Source: an uncultured Mycoplasmatota bacterium
GTDB taxonomy: Bacteria; Bacillota_I; Bacilli_A; RF39; UBA660
Direction of reading: 5' to 3'
Assembly: GCA_900553765.1 (NCBI GenBank)
Contig: USET01000042.1
Location: 1 to 8,436 of the forward strand
Length of the DNA: 8,436 nt
The position numbers and the translations under genes were made by a program. Under the pieces are notes generated by a model, which ran no database searches, was not told where the DNA came from, and saw only the letters and a list, made by a program, of their open reading frames with translations. Numbering within the stretch: the stretch's first letter is position 1; every line of letters begins with the position of its first letter. Shown here one piece after another: positions 1 to 6,146 of the stretch.

Positions 1-50
1 TCTAAAATATTACTAGTTAAGTCATGCAATTTTAATTTAATATTATTCAT
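1..50 (-). CDS. Start of an unidentified gene, cut by the left edge
   Basis: An ATG at 50-48 on the minus strand opens a frame that stays open to the window edge (16 codons, MNNIKLKLHDLTSNIL). It is preceded by AGAAAGGA (complement of 62-69), an 8-base match to the anti-Shine-Dalgarno, 11 bases upstream. An upstream ATG at 60-58 closes after five codons, so 50 is the better start. The peptide is too short to assign a family. The gene is transcribed divergently from hemW. Confidence 0.5.
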   Translation of the reverse strand, partial: MNNIKLKLHDLTSNIL

Positions 51-80
51 AAGATAACATTTCCTTTCTTTATATTTATA

Positions 81-89
81 ATTTTATCA
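81..89 (-). promoter_or_regulatory. Candidate extended -10 element for the left-edge minus-strand gene
   Basis: The minus strand reads TGATAAAAT (TGn plus TAAAAT, one mismatch to TATAAT), about 31 bases upstream of the minus-strand start codon. The position 17 bases further up has no good -35, as is common for extended -10 promoters. The same TGATAAAAT string occurs in the promoter at 4213-4241, which lends some support. The region is very AT-rich, so chance matches are possible. Confidence 0.4.
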
Positions 90-136
90 TAAATTTATTT
101 ATCTAAGTAGTATAACTTTTAATAAAATAAAAAATA

Positions 137-145
137 TGGTAAAAT
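137..145 (+). promoter_or_regulatory. Weak candidate -10 element for hemW
   Basis: TGGTAAAAT (TGn plus TAAAAT) lies just upstream of hemW and resembles the extended -10 seen elsewhere in the window. A start about 7 bases downstream would leave only about 9 untranslated bases and would cut into the GGTGAT ribosome site. An alternative -10 is TATAAC at 111-116. Neither has a recognisable -35, so the actual hemW promoter is uncertain. Confidence 0.25.
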
Positions 146-160
146 AATATGGTGATTTTT

Positions 161-1264
161 ATGCGCGGATTATATATTCATATTCCATTTTGTAAACATA
201 TTTGTTCCTATTGTGACTTTTGTAAGTTTTTTTATCGTAGTGATTGGGTAGAAGAGTATCTCATCGCATTAGAAAAAGAACTCGAGAGTTATCACATCAA
301 GGATAAAGTTAGGACAATCTACATTGGTGGAGGGACACCAAGCGTTTTATCTGTACAACAATTAAAGAAATTGTTTGAAATGATCGCTACGATTCCAAGA
401 GAAGACGATTATGAGTATACGATCGAATGTAATGTCGAAACGATGAGTATGGAAAAGTTGGAACTTATGAAACAATGTGGAATTAATCGCATTAGTTATG
501 GAGTGGAGACGACACATGAAAGGCATTTAAAAAACTTGGAACGATCGCATACGTTTGACATGGTGAAAGAATGGATCGATAAGACCAAAGAGATTGGAAT
601 TCAAAATATTAGTGTCGATCTCATATATGCACTTCCAACGGAAACACTAGAAGAAGTGAAAGAAGACGTCGATCGTATTTTATCTTTAGATGTTCCTCAT
701 GTATCGATGTATTCATTGATCATTGAAGAACATACAAAATTTAGTGCCAAGAATGTACAAGCGATCTCTGAAGATCTAGATTACGAGATGTATCAGTATA
801 TTTGTAATACATTAAAACAACATGGATATGAACACTATGAGGTCAGTAATTTTGCTCGTCCTCATTTCTCCTCAAGGCACAATCTCGTCTATTGGAATAA
901 CGAAGAATATTATGGCATAGGGCTAGGTGCGAGTGGATATATTGGAAATGTGCGATATACGAATACGCGAAGTTTGAATCAATATTTTAATGGAGTATAT
1001 CGAAAAGAAGAGGAAGTACTTTCTTTACAAGAGACGATGGAAAATGAAATGATGCTTGGACTTCGTAAGATGGAAGGCGTATCACAACATCGCTTTTTTG
1101 AAAAGTATCAAAGAAAAATGGAAGATGTTTTTCCTATTGAGACGTTGTTAAAACAAAGAAAGTTAGAGAAGAAAGAAGATTATATTTCGATTCCAAAAGA
1201 TAAGATATATGTATCAAATGAAATTTTGTTAGAATTGTTTGACGATACTATTAAAGATGAGTGA
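161..1264 (+). CDS. hemW: HemW-type radical SAM protein (heme chaperone, formerly called oxygen-independent coproporphyrinogen oxidase-like)
   Basis: A 367-aa cytosolic radical SAM protein. Family knowledge: HemW binds heme and an Fe-S cluster and is thought to insert heme into target proteins; it is not a true HemN oxidase. Seen: it begins MRGLYIHIPFC, then the cluster motif C11-x3-C15-x2-C18 with a further Cys at 21, the SAM-binding GGGTPS at 56-61, RISYGVET at 110-117 (usually R-I/L-S-x-G-V-Q-S), and the HemW-type HNLVYWN at 240-246 followed by YGIGLGAS. An in-frame ATG at 149 exists. The ATG at 161 is preferred because GGTGAT (151-156) is a perfect anti-SD match and the protein then starts like known HemWs. 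The stop is TGA. It lacks the hrcA/dnaK neighbours often seen in Firmicutes. The next gene starts 36 bases on, so they may be co-transcribed. Confidence 0.9.
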   Translation: MRGLYIHIPFCKHICSYCDFCKFFYRSDWVEEYLIALEKELESYHIKDKVRTIYIGGGTPSVLSVQQLKKLFEMIATIPREDDYEYTIECNVETMSMEKLELMKQCGINRISYGVETTHERHLKNLERSHTFDMVKEWIDKTKEIGIQNISVDLIYALPTETLEEVKEDVDRILSLDVPHVSMYSLIIEEHTKFSAKNVQAISEDLDYEMYQYICNTLKQHGYEHYEVSNFARPHFSSRHNLVYWNNEEYYGIGLGASGYIGNVRYTNTRSLNQYFNGVYRKEEEVLSLQETMENEMMLGLRKMEGVSQHRFFEKYQRKMEDVFPIETLLKQRKLEKKEDYISIPKDKIYVSNEILLELFDDTIKDE

Positions 1265-1300
1265 AATATGATACACTAAACTTTAGGAAGGTAGTTATAT

Positions 1301-1885
1301 ATGAATGAAGATAAGATAAAAATATTTCAAAGAGAAATCGGGTATATTAAAAGCGATCGATATCGCGAGAATATTAAAAAATTAATTTCTTGGTTACCTG
1401 ATTATTTTTTCGAAGTTCCAGCAAGTTCTACGGGAAAATATCATCCTAAATATGCCTTAGGGGAAGGTGGACTTGTTCGTCATACAAAGGCGGCAGTTAG
1501 AATTGCCTATGAACTTTTGAACGACGAAAGCATTGGATATCAATTTAAGGAGGAAGAAAAAGATGTCATTTTGATGGCCCTTCTTCTACACGATGGACTA
1601 AAGCATGGAGAATCGAAAGAGAGATATGTTCGATTTGACCATCCATTACTTATTTGTCATATGATCGAAAGTCATGCAGAAGATTTAACACTTACGGAAA
1701 ATGAGATCAAGGCGATTGTGAATATGATTTCTAGTCATATGGGACCTTGGAATAAAGATTACGACGGAAACGAAGTTTTACCTGTGCCTTCGAATCGTTA
1801 TCAAAGATTTGTACACATGTGTGATTTCTTAGCAAGTCGAAAATTTTTAGAAGTTCCATTTCAAGAAAATGAAATTGTCGATTGA
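1301..1885 (+). CDS. HD-domain phosphohydrolase
   Basis: A 194-aa soluble protein with the HD superfamily metal-binding pattern: H61 (in GGLVRH), H97-D98 (LLLHDGLKHG), H114, H146 (SSHMGPW) and D175. Such enzymes bind divalent metals and hydrolyse phosphate esters, often nucleotides. The substrate cannot be read from sequence. No synthetase, nucleic-acid-binding or membrane domain is visible. The start is supported by AGGAAGG at 1285-1291, nine bases upstream. A possible extended -10, TGATACACT (1269-1277), lies in the gap after hemW without a clear -35. Its TGA stop (1883-1885) is embedded in the -35 box of the thyX promoter. Lying beside thyX and tmk, it could act on (deoxy)nucleotides, in the manner of YfbR-type 5'-nucleotidases, but this is inference from position. 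Confidence 0.8.
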   Translation: MNEDKIKIFQREIGYIKSDRYRENIKKLISWLPDYFFEVPASSTGKYHPKYALGEGGLVRHTKAAVRIAYELLNDESIGYQFKEEEKDVILMALLLHDGLKHGESKERYVRFDHPLLICHMIESHAEDLTLTENEIKAIVNMISSHMGPWNKDYDGNEVLPVPSNRYQRFVHMCDFLASRKFLEVPFQENEIVD

Positions 1886-1910
1886 CACGAACACTTGTTC
1901 TATGTATAAT
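1882..1910 (+). promoter_or_regulatory. Consensus sigma-A promoter of thyX-tmk
   Basis: TTGACA (1882-1887), a 17-base spacer, and TATAAT (1905-1910) form a perfect -35/-10 pair. Transcription should start near 1917, about 16 bases before the thyX ATG. The -35 overlaps the TGA stop of the upstream gene. A perfect consensus promoter this strong is usually repressed or very active; a candidate LexA box in its spacer fits the former. Confidence 0.9.
1888..1901. promoter_or_regulatory. Candidate LexA (DinR/SOS) operator in the thyX promoter
   Basis: CGAACACTTGTTCT lies between the -35 and -10. It has the palindromic core GAAC-N4-GTTC, with the inner bases extending it to GAACA-CT-TGTTC. The Bacillus-type LexA consensus is CGAAC-RNRY-GTTC plus a flanking base; this site matches the CGAAC and GTTC arms fully and three of the four inner positions (ACTT, with T where R is expected). 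LexA bound here would overlap the RNA polymerase footprint directly. I did not notice another GAAC-N4-GTTC in the other promoter regions of the window. Confidence 0.65.
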
Positions 1911-1932
1911 GAGATTGAAGGTAGGTGTAACG

Positions 1933-2769
1933 ATGGAAAAAAGAAAATTAGAAGGAACCACTCCTAGAGTTGTATTAATGGGGTATACCCAAACAGTAAA
2001 TCATCAAGGACCAGATGCGATTGTCGCTGCTGCAGGAAAGCTATGTTATTCAAAAGTAGGAAGCGATACGATTTTGAACTCTTTATCGGAAACGGATATT
2101 CAGAAATTCATAAATAATTTAACGAGCATAGGACATGAAAGTCCATTTGAACACGCATCATTTAATTTTTATATCGAAGGAATTAGTAGAGCATGTTCTC
2201 ACCAAATCGTAAGACATAGAATTGCTAGTTATTCTCAGCAGAGTCAACGCTATGTCGATTTAAATGAGACGTTTCGCGTCATTATTCCTCCGGCAATTCA
2301 AGAGAATGAGAAAGCAACAGAACTTTATCTCGATTCAATAGAAAAGGACTATAATGCCTATATCGATATTACGGAGGCTTTGCTGGAAGATTATGTAAAG
2401 AAAGCTTTGGCAGAAGGAAAAACACTTACACCGAGAGAAAAGAATCAATTGAAGAAGAAAGCTTTAGAAGACGCACGTTTCGCACTTCCGAATGCATGTG
2501 AAACTAAGATTATGATGACGATGAATGCGCGAAGTTTATTTAACTTTTTTAAAGAACGTTTATGTACACGTGCACAGTGGGAAATTCGTGAGGTGGCAAA
2601 TCAAATGTTGGATCAAGTGTTAGAAGTTGCTCCTAATATTTTCATGAATGCAGGTGCTCCATGTGTGTTTGGAAAATGTCCGGAAGGTAAAATGAGTTGT
2701 GGACATCCACAAGAGATGAAAGAAAAACAAAAAACGATTCATAAACAGATGGAGTTGTTGGAAAAATGA
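1933..2769 (+). CDS. thyX: Flavin-dependent thymidylate synthase
   Basis: A 278-aa enzyme converting dUMP to dTMP with methylene-tetrahydrofolate, FAD and NADPH; it replaces ThyA. The signature RHRxxSxxxxSxRY is intact: RHR 94-96, S99, S104, R106, Y107. The second conserved block NARSLFNFFKERL (198-210) followed by AQWEIR carries the dUMP-binding arginine region. The C-terminal tail has C244, C249 and C256 (CVFGKC, MSCGHP), a potential metal-binding cluster. The frame is open back to 1882, but that stretch is the promoter. The ATG at 1933 has AGGTG (1923-1927) five bases upstream and lies downstream of the predicted transcript start. The stop overlaps the tmk start (ATGA), so translation is probably coupled. 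Regulation is probably by the consensus promoter and LexA-like operator. Confidence 0.96.
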   Translation: MEKRKLEGTTPRVVLMGYTQTVNHQGPDAIVAAAGKLCYSKVGSDTILNSLSETDIQKFINNLTSIGHESPFEHASFNFYIEGISRACSHQIVRHRIASYSQQSQRYVDLNETFRVIIPPAIQENEKATELYLDSIEKDYNAYIDITEALLEDYVKKALAEGKTLTPREKNQLKKKALEDARFALPNACETKIMMTMNARSLFNFFKERLCTRAQWEIREVANQMLDQVLEVAPNIFMNAGAPCVFGKCPEGKMSCGHPQEMKEKQKTIHKQMELLEK

Positions 2770-3446
2770 AGGGAAAGTTAATTGTAATTGAAGGAACTGA
2801 TTGTTCTGGAAAAGAAACACAATCAAAGATGTTAATCGAACGATTAAAAAAGGATGGATATCCGGTAGAGAAGTTTAGCTTTCCAATGTATGATACACCG
2901 ACAGGAAAAATGATAGGAGGACCTTATCTTGGAAAATCTTACATCTGTGATGGTTGGTTTAAAGAAGGAGCAGATAAAGTGGATCCGAAAGTAGCTGCTT
3001 TATATTATGCAGCAGATAGAAGATATAATATGGATAAGATTGTCTCTTTATTGAATACAGGAGTTCATGTGATATTAGATCGTTATACATATTCTAATAT
3101 GGCACATCAAGGTGGGAAAATAACGGATACTAATGAAAGATTAAACATGTATGCTTGGCTCGATGTGTTAGAGTTTAAACTTTTAGAATTACCTAAACCA
3201 GATATCGCTATTTTTCTTCATATGCCTTACGAGGCAGCAGAGGAATTACGTAAATGTCGTTTTGAAAAACCGGATCAACTTGAAATGAACCCAGAACATT
3301 TAAAACATGCGGAACAAGCATATCAAGAATTAGCGCAGACATATCATTGGAAGACTATCGAATGTGCAGAAGATGGTCATGCACGACCGATCGATGAAAT
3401 CGGGGAAGAGATCTATCGATATATGAAAGAACAATTGTCACAATAG
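2766..3446 (+). CDS. tmk: Thymidylate kinase
   Basis: A 226-aa cytosolic dTMP kinase (dTMP + ATP to dTDP), the step after ThyX. The P-loop is GTDCSGKET (10-18) after IVIE; ADRR at 83-86 and DRYTYSN at 105-111 are the conserved DR motifs of the nucleotide-binding region. A long insertion around 42-73 (including GPYLGKSYICDGW) distinguishes this branch from the roughly 210-aa E. coli-type enzymes. The ATG overlaps the thyX stop by ATGA, with no intergenic gap, so the two are an operon making dTTP precursors. The TAG stop lies in the left arm of the terminator. Confidence 0.93.
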   Translation: MKGKLIVIEGTDCSGKETQSKMLIERLKKDGYPVEKFSFPMYDTPTGKMIGGPYLGKSYICDGWFKEGADKVDPKVAALYYAADRRYNMDKIVSLLNTGVHVILDRYTYSNMAHQGGKITDTNERLNMYAWLDVLEFKLLELPKPDIAIFLHMPYEAAEELRKCRFEKPDQLEMNPEHLKHAEQAYQELAQTYHWKTIECAEDGHARPIDEIGEEIYRYMKEQLSQ

Positions 3447-3468
3447 AAAGGTATAAAACCTTTCTATT
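3442..3468 (+). terminator. Intrinsic terminator of thyX-tmk
   Basis: An 11-bp perfect stem, AATAGAAAGGT (3442-3452) with ACCTTTCTATT (3458-3468), has loop ATAAA and ends in TATTTT. The T run is short but the stem is perfect. The tmk stop TAG (3444-3446) is in the left arm. The next gene starts only 25 bases later, leaving little room for an independent promoter. Confidence 0.8.
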
Positions 3469-3492
3469 TTCATATGATGAAGTGGTGATAGT

Positions 3493-4182
3493 ATGATAAA
3501 GTGGATCGCACATCGAGGAAATGGTGTGACGAAGTATCCTGAAAATTCGAGTGAAGCACTGATACAAGCATTATCACATCCACTCATTGATGGAGTAGAA
3601 TTGGATGTGCGTTTGACCAAGGATAACGAAGTTGTTATTTTTCACGATGCAACTTTAGAAAGAACGACGAATGCGATTGGGTTTGTAAGGGATAAAACAT
3701 GGAACCAATTGAAAGAGCTTACTTTGATTTCAGAAAAATACCATACGAAAATTTCAAAATTATCTAGTTTTTTAAAACGAGTTCACACTTCTAAAATTAT
3801 ATTGATCGAATTGAAAGAAGAAACAGGGGATTATAAAATTCTCGCTGATCAAGTATGTCACATATTGGATCGTTATTCTAATTTAAATTTATATCTTGTA
3901 TCGTTTCGCGTCGATTTGATCAAATATATCGAAAAGAAATATCCAAAGTATCGTGTTAGTGTATTTGTGAATCATTTTATCAATTATAAATATGTACATA
4001 GTTCATTGTCGTTTCAAGCAATAACACCTGCACTTGTCGATGATGTCAAACATACAAAAGAGACATTCGTCTATGCGATTTATCATCTTAGTACGGTAAA
4101 ATTAGTACAGAAAAAGATAGGAAATCATCCGGTCGGAATGATTACAGATCAAGCATTAAAGTTTGCAAAAGCACTAAAATAG
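3493..4182 (+). CDS. Glycerophosphodiester phosphodiesterase, cytosolic
   Basis: A 229-aa enzyme of the GDPD TIM-barrel family, which hydrolyses glycerophosphodiesters (lipid head-group breakdown products) to sn-glycerol-3-phosphate and an alcohol. Catalytic and metal residues are all visible: H7-R8 in AHRGNG, E17-N18 (PENS), E36 and D38 (GVELDVR), H51-D52 (FHDATLERTT), and E106 in LIELK. There is no signal peptide or membrane segment, so it acts in the cytosol on imported or internal substrate. Its length is typical of short bacterial UgpQ-like enzymes. The start is supported by GGTGAT (3484-3489), three bases before the ATG. No clear promoter of its own is seen: a TATGAT at 3473-3478 is too close to the start. 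Readthrough from tmk is possible. Confidence 0.92.
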   Translation: MIKWIAHRGNGVTKYPENSSEALIQALSHPLIDGVELDVRLTKDNEVVIFHDATLERTTNAIGFVRDKTWNQLKELTLISEKYHTKISKLSSFLKRVHTSKIILIELKEETGDYKILADQVCHILDRYSNLNLYLVSFRVDLIKYIEKKYPKYRVSVFVNHFINYKYVHSSLSFQAITPALVDDVKHTKETFVYAIYHLSTVKLVQKKIGNHPVGMITDQALKFAKALK

Positions 4183-4202
4183 AAATAATTCTATCCTTTT
4201 TT
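4179..4202 (+). terminator. Weak intrinsic terminator after the GDPD gene
   Basis: ATAGAA (4179-4184) pairs with TTCTAT (4189-4194) across loop ATAA, followed by CC and a six-T run (4197-4202). The stem is only 6 bp and AT-rich, so termination may be partial. The GDPD stop TAG (4180-4182) lies in the left arm. Confidence 0.55.
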
Positions 4203-4207
4203 CGACA

Positions 4208-4231
4208 AATTCTTTTCAATTCTTCTAATTC
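4208..4231 (+). repeat. Three phased AATTC direct repeats overlapping a promoter
   Basis: AATTC begins at 4208, 4218 and 4227, the first two as AATTCTT, giving spacings of 10 and 9 bases, close to one helical turn. They cover the -35 and spacer of the promoter at 4213-4241. Phased direct repeats are a common layout for response-regulator binding sites. The low complexity of the sequence makes chance a real alternative. Confidence 0.35.
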
Positions 4232-4241
4232 GTGATAAAAT
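4213..4241 (+). promoter_or_regulatory. Extended -10 promoter of the coiled-coil gene
   Basis: The -35 is TTTTCA (4213-4218; 4 of 6), then 17 bases, then TAAAAT (4236-4241) preceded by TGA, making the extended -10 TGATAAAAT. The predicted start near 4248 leaves a leader of about 19 bases carrying the AGGAG ribosome site. Confidence 0.65.
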
Positions 4242-4266
4242 AAAAGTAACATAGGAGAGTGAGAAA

Positions 4267-5436
4267 ATGAGCAAGAAAACTGAATTTTTAGAACATCTTG
4301 ATATTCCATTTGATTCACTCCCAAATACGAAAGATTATATCAATTTAACAGAATTGTTCGATAAACTATATGGATACAAATTTTCAATTAAGAGAAAAGA
4401 TAAGCGAAAAAAAGAGATCGTATTAAAAGTGACGTTAGGTAAAGACACTTACGATGTGCCTGATATAGAAACTTATCAATCTTTGTTCCAAGAACAATTT
4501 TCTTTTGCACATATTGAAACGAAAGAGGCACTAGAAGATCTATGTTGGCGATATGTTCATCTAAAGATGAAGTGGATGAATACAGATAACAAGAATTTAA
4601 TTTTAGCGATGTTTCCAGGCATCGAAGAATTTTATTTTTTATTCCGTGCTTTGCAAAAAACACCATATAAAAAAGATCCGTTTGCAACGTTTGACCTTTC
4701 TGATATTTCATTTCATACGATCAATGAATATCTATTTCATTTGGTATCTGGTGCACAACAGGAAAAGATTGAACTAGAAGAAAAGAGAGTAGATGAGTTA
4801 AAACATCAACGCGATCTTTACGAGCAAGAGTTGAAAGAACAACAAATGCGTGAAAAGTTATTGCAAGCGGAACCAACTTATTTAGAAGCAAAGAAAGAGA
4901 TCGACGAATTAAAAGAACAAGAAACTTACAATCAAGATCGTATAGATAATTTGAGAGAAGAAGAAATCGAATATGTAACTTCGAAGGAGATCGCAGAACG
5001 ATCTTTATACGATCTATTACAACGTAATTTCTTCATTCGCCTCTTTAAATATCGTGCTAGAAAAAGATGGGAAGAGATGATTGCACGCGCGACATTAGAA
5101 ATCGCAAGAGTAAAAGAAGAGATCAAGACGTTGCGAATTGAAAATAAAGAATTACGGAAACAACTAGATCAAAAGATTAAAGAGATTGAAAAAGAAATCG
5201 AAGTGTGCAAGTATCACGAATTCGAGGAGAAACTATCTTATTATAAAGGGATCGAGCCAAAGGATGTGACCCCGCAGTTAGAAGAAGTCAATCAGATGTT
5301 AGCATCTTCTAAATTAGGACAATTACTCAATGATTTAAAAGTATTGTACGAAAAAAACAAACAATATTTAAACTTAGAACCAGAGGTCGAGACAAAAGAG
5401 GCTGGATATCAATATCAGTTAAAAGAGAATGTGTAA
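4267..5436 (+). CDS. Coiled-coil protein of unknown function, 389 aa
   Basis: I do not recognise the family. The N-terminal part (about 1-160) looks globular, with a basic stretch KRKDKRKKE at 42-50 and an aromatic-rich middle. Two long charged heptad-like helices follow: about 163-235 (EKIELEEKRVDELKHQRD and onward) and about 264-315. They are split by a basic-hydrophobic segment, LLQRNFFIRLFKYRARKRW (250-268), which could be a hinge or an amphipathic membrane-contacting helix. The C-terminal 70 residues are less ordered. No signal peptide, transmembrane segment, P-loop or known catalytic motif is seen, so a cytosolic structural or scaffolding role is plausible but unproven. AGGAG (4253-4257) precedes the ATG by nine bases. 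It has its own promoter and a strong terminator, so it forms a single-gene unit. Confidence 0.8.
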   Translation: MSKKTEFLEHLDIPFDSLPNTKDYINLTELFDKLYGYKFSIKRKDKRKKEIVLKVTLGKDTYDVPDIETYQSLFQEQFSFAHIETKEALEDLCWRYVHLKMKWMNTDNKNLILAMFPGIEEFYFLFRALQKTPYKKDPFATFDLSDISFHTINEYLFHLVSGAQQEKIELEEKRVDELKHQRDLYEQELKEQQMREKLLQAEPTYLEAKKEIDELKEQETYNQDRIDNLREEEIEYVTSKEIAERSLYDLLQRNFFIRLFKYRARKRWEEMIARATLEIARVKEEIKTLRIENKELRKQLDQKIKEIEKEIEVCKYHEFEEKLSYYKGIEPKDVTPQLEEVNQMLASSKLGQLLNDLKVLYEKNKQYLNLEPEVETKEAGYQYQLKENV

Positions 5437-5460
5437 AAGGGAAGTCAATTTCCCTTTTTT
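5435..5460 (+). terminator. Intrinsic terminator of the coiled-coil gene
   Basis: AAAAGGGAA (5435-5443) pairs with TTCCCTTTT (5450-5458), loop GTCAAT, within a six-T run ending at 5460. It starts inside the gene's TAA stop (5434-5436). The next promoter's -35 begins only seven bases downstream. Confidence 0.88.
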
Positions 5461-5466
5461 GTGACA

Positions 5467-5495
5467 TTGACAGAGGATATGTGTTGTGCTATGAT
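5467..5495 (+). promoter_or_regulatory. Near-consensus sigma-A promoter for the 194-aa gene
   Basis: TTGACA (5467-5472), 17 bases, and TATGAT (5490-5495; 5 of 6) preceded by TGC, an extended -10. Transcription should start near 5502, giving a leader of about 45 bases. The promoter shows that the open frame upstream of the ATG at 5547 is not coding. Confidence 0.88.
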
Positions 5496-5546
5496 TCTTA
5501 TGCAGTGTGTTGTAAGCTTTGTGTTTTATATGGAAAGGAAAGGTTT

Positions 5547-6131
5547 ATGACACAAGAGGATTTAAATCAGTTTTTAGCAGTATTGATGTACGGTTTAGCG
5601 CATAATAGTGCACATTATCATGAGTGTTGTTATGGAACGAAACAGACGAAGGAGCAAACATATCAAGTGGCACGAATTCCAGTCTTTAAAGTAGATGGTT
5701 TTGACACATTACAACAGTTATTTGCAACAAATATGGAAGAGTATCCAATGTTAAATTATTACTTTCATTGCGATCAATTGATGGAGTCGAGAAAGCAATA
5801 TGAAAACGGACTCAACCAGTTTGCACGAAATTATCATTTAGAATTTAAACCAGATCGAAAATATAGTAATTTATACTTTAAAATTACAAGTAATATTAAA
5901 CATAAAATCCAATCTGATTTATTGAATGAGATGATTCAAAAGCAAGATTCTATGCAGTATCCAATCGATGAAATGATGGTAGGAATCGAGCGCGAAATGA
6001 TTCGTTTTGCCAATGATTTTTATTTGACTAATTTCTTTTCTAGATTAAAAGATCGTGACATAGAACAAAGAAACGTATATCAAAAAGGAAAAGCATATCA
6101 AAAGAGATTACAACCAAAAATAGGATCGTAG
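5547..6131 (+). CDS. Conserved-looking protein of unknown function, 194 aa
   Basis: I do not recognise this family. The frame is open back to 5481, but that segment contains the -10 box. The ATG at 5547 has AAAGGA (5534-5539) seven bases upstream and lies downstream of the predicted transcript start. The protein is soluble, with no signal peptide or membrane helix. Visible features are a His/Cys-rich N-terminal patch (HNSAHYHECCYG, 19-30), another His/Cys pair at YYFHCDQ (71-77), many aromatic residues, and a basic C-terminus (QKRLQPKIGS). The clustered His and Cys could bind metal, but no standard spacing identifies a known site. It is a single-gene unit with a strong promoter and a shared bidirectional terminator. 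Confidence 0.78.
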   Translation: MTQEDLNQFLAVLMYGLAHNSAHYHECCYGTKQTKEQTYQVARIPVFKVDGFDTLQQLFATNMEEYPMLNYYFHCDQLMESRKQYENGLNQFARNYHLEFKPDRKYSNLYFKITSNIKHKIQSDLLNEMIQKQDSMQYPIDEMMVGIEREMIRFANDFYLTNFFSRLKDRDIEQRNVYQKGKAYQKRLQPKIGS

Positions 6132-6146
6132 AGATCCTATTTTTTT
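6116..6146. terminator. Bidirectional intrinsic terminator between convergent genes
   Basis: A perfect 12-bp stem, AAAAATAGGATC (6116-6127) with GATCCTATTTTT (6133-6144), has loop GTAGA and gives a seven-T run (6140-6146) on the plus strand and five T on the minus strand. The plus-strand stop TAG (6129-6131) is in the loop. The minus-strand gene's stop (6139-6137) is in the right arm. Confidence 0.92.

Noticed and set aside
76..94. TTTAT/ATAAA inverted repeat in the hemW divergent spacer as a Fur or PerR box
   Set aside because: The arm spacing does not fit the 7-1-7 Fur-family consensus and the region is almost pure A and T.
149..160. ATG at 149 as the hemW start
   Set aside because: It has no ribosome site, while GGTGAT at 151-156 lies between it and the ATG at 161, and the protein from 161 begins like known HemWs.
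1262..1264. TGA read as tryptophan (Mycoplasma code)
   Set aside because: hemW and the HD gene end at TGA at the expected family lengths, and Trp residues throughout are encoded by TGG.
1882..1932. Coding extension of thyX upstream to 1882
   Set aside because: The segment contains the -35, spacer and -10 of a perfect promoter, and transcription would begin after it. The ATG at 1933 has its own ribosome site.
4388..4711. A 107-codon minus-strand open frame inside the coiled-coil gene
   Set aside because: It lies fully antisense to a gene with clear promoter, ribosome site and terminator, and has none of these itself.
5481..5546. N-terminal extension of the 194-aa protein from a GTG at 5481
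   Set aside because: The start codon would lie upstream of the predicted transcript start, inside the promoter spacer.
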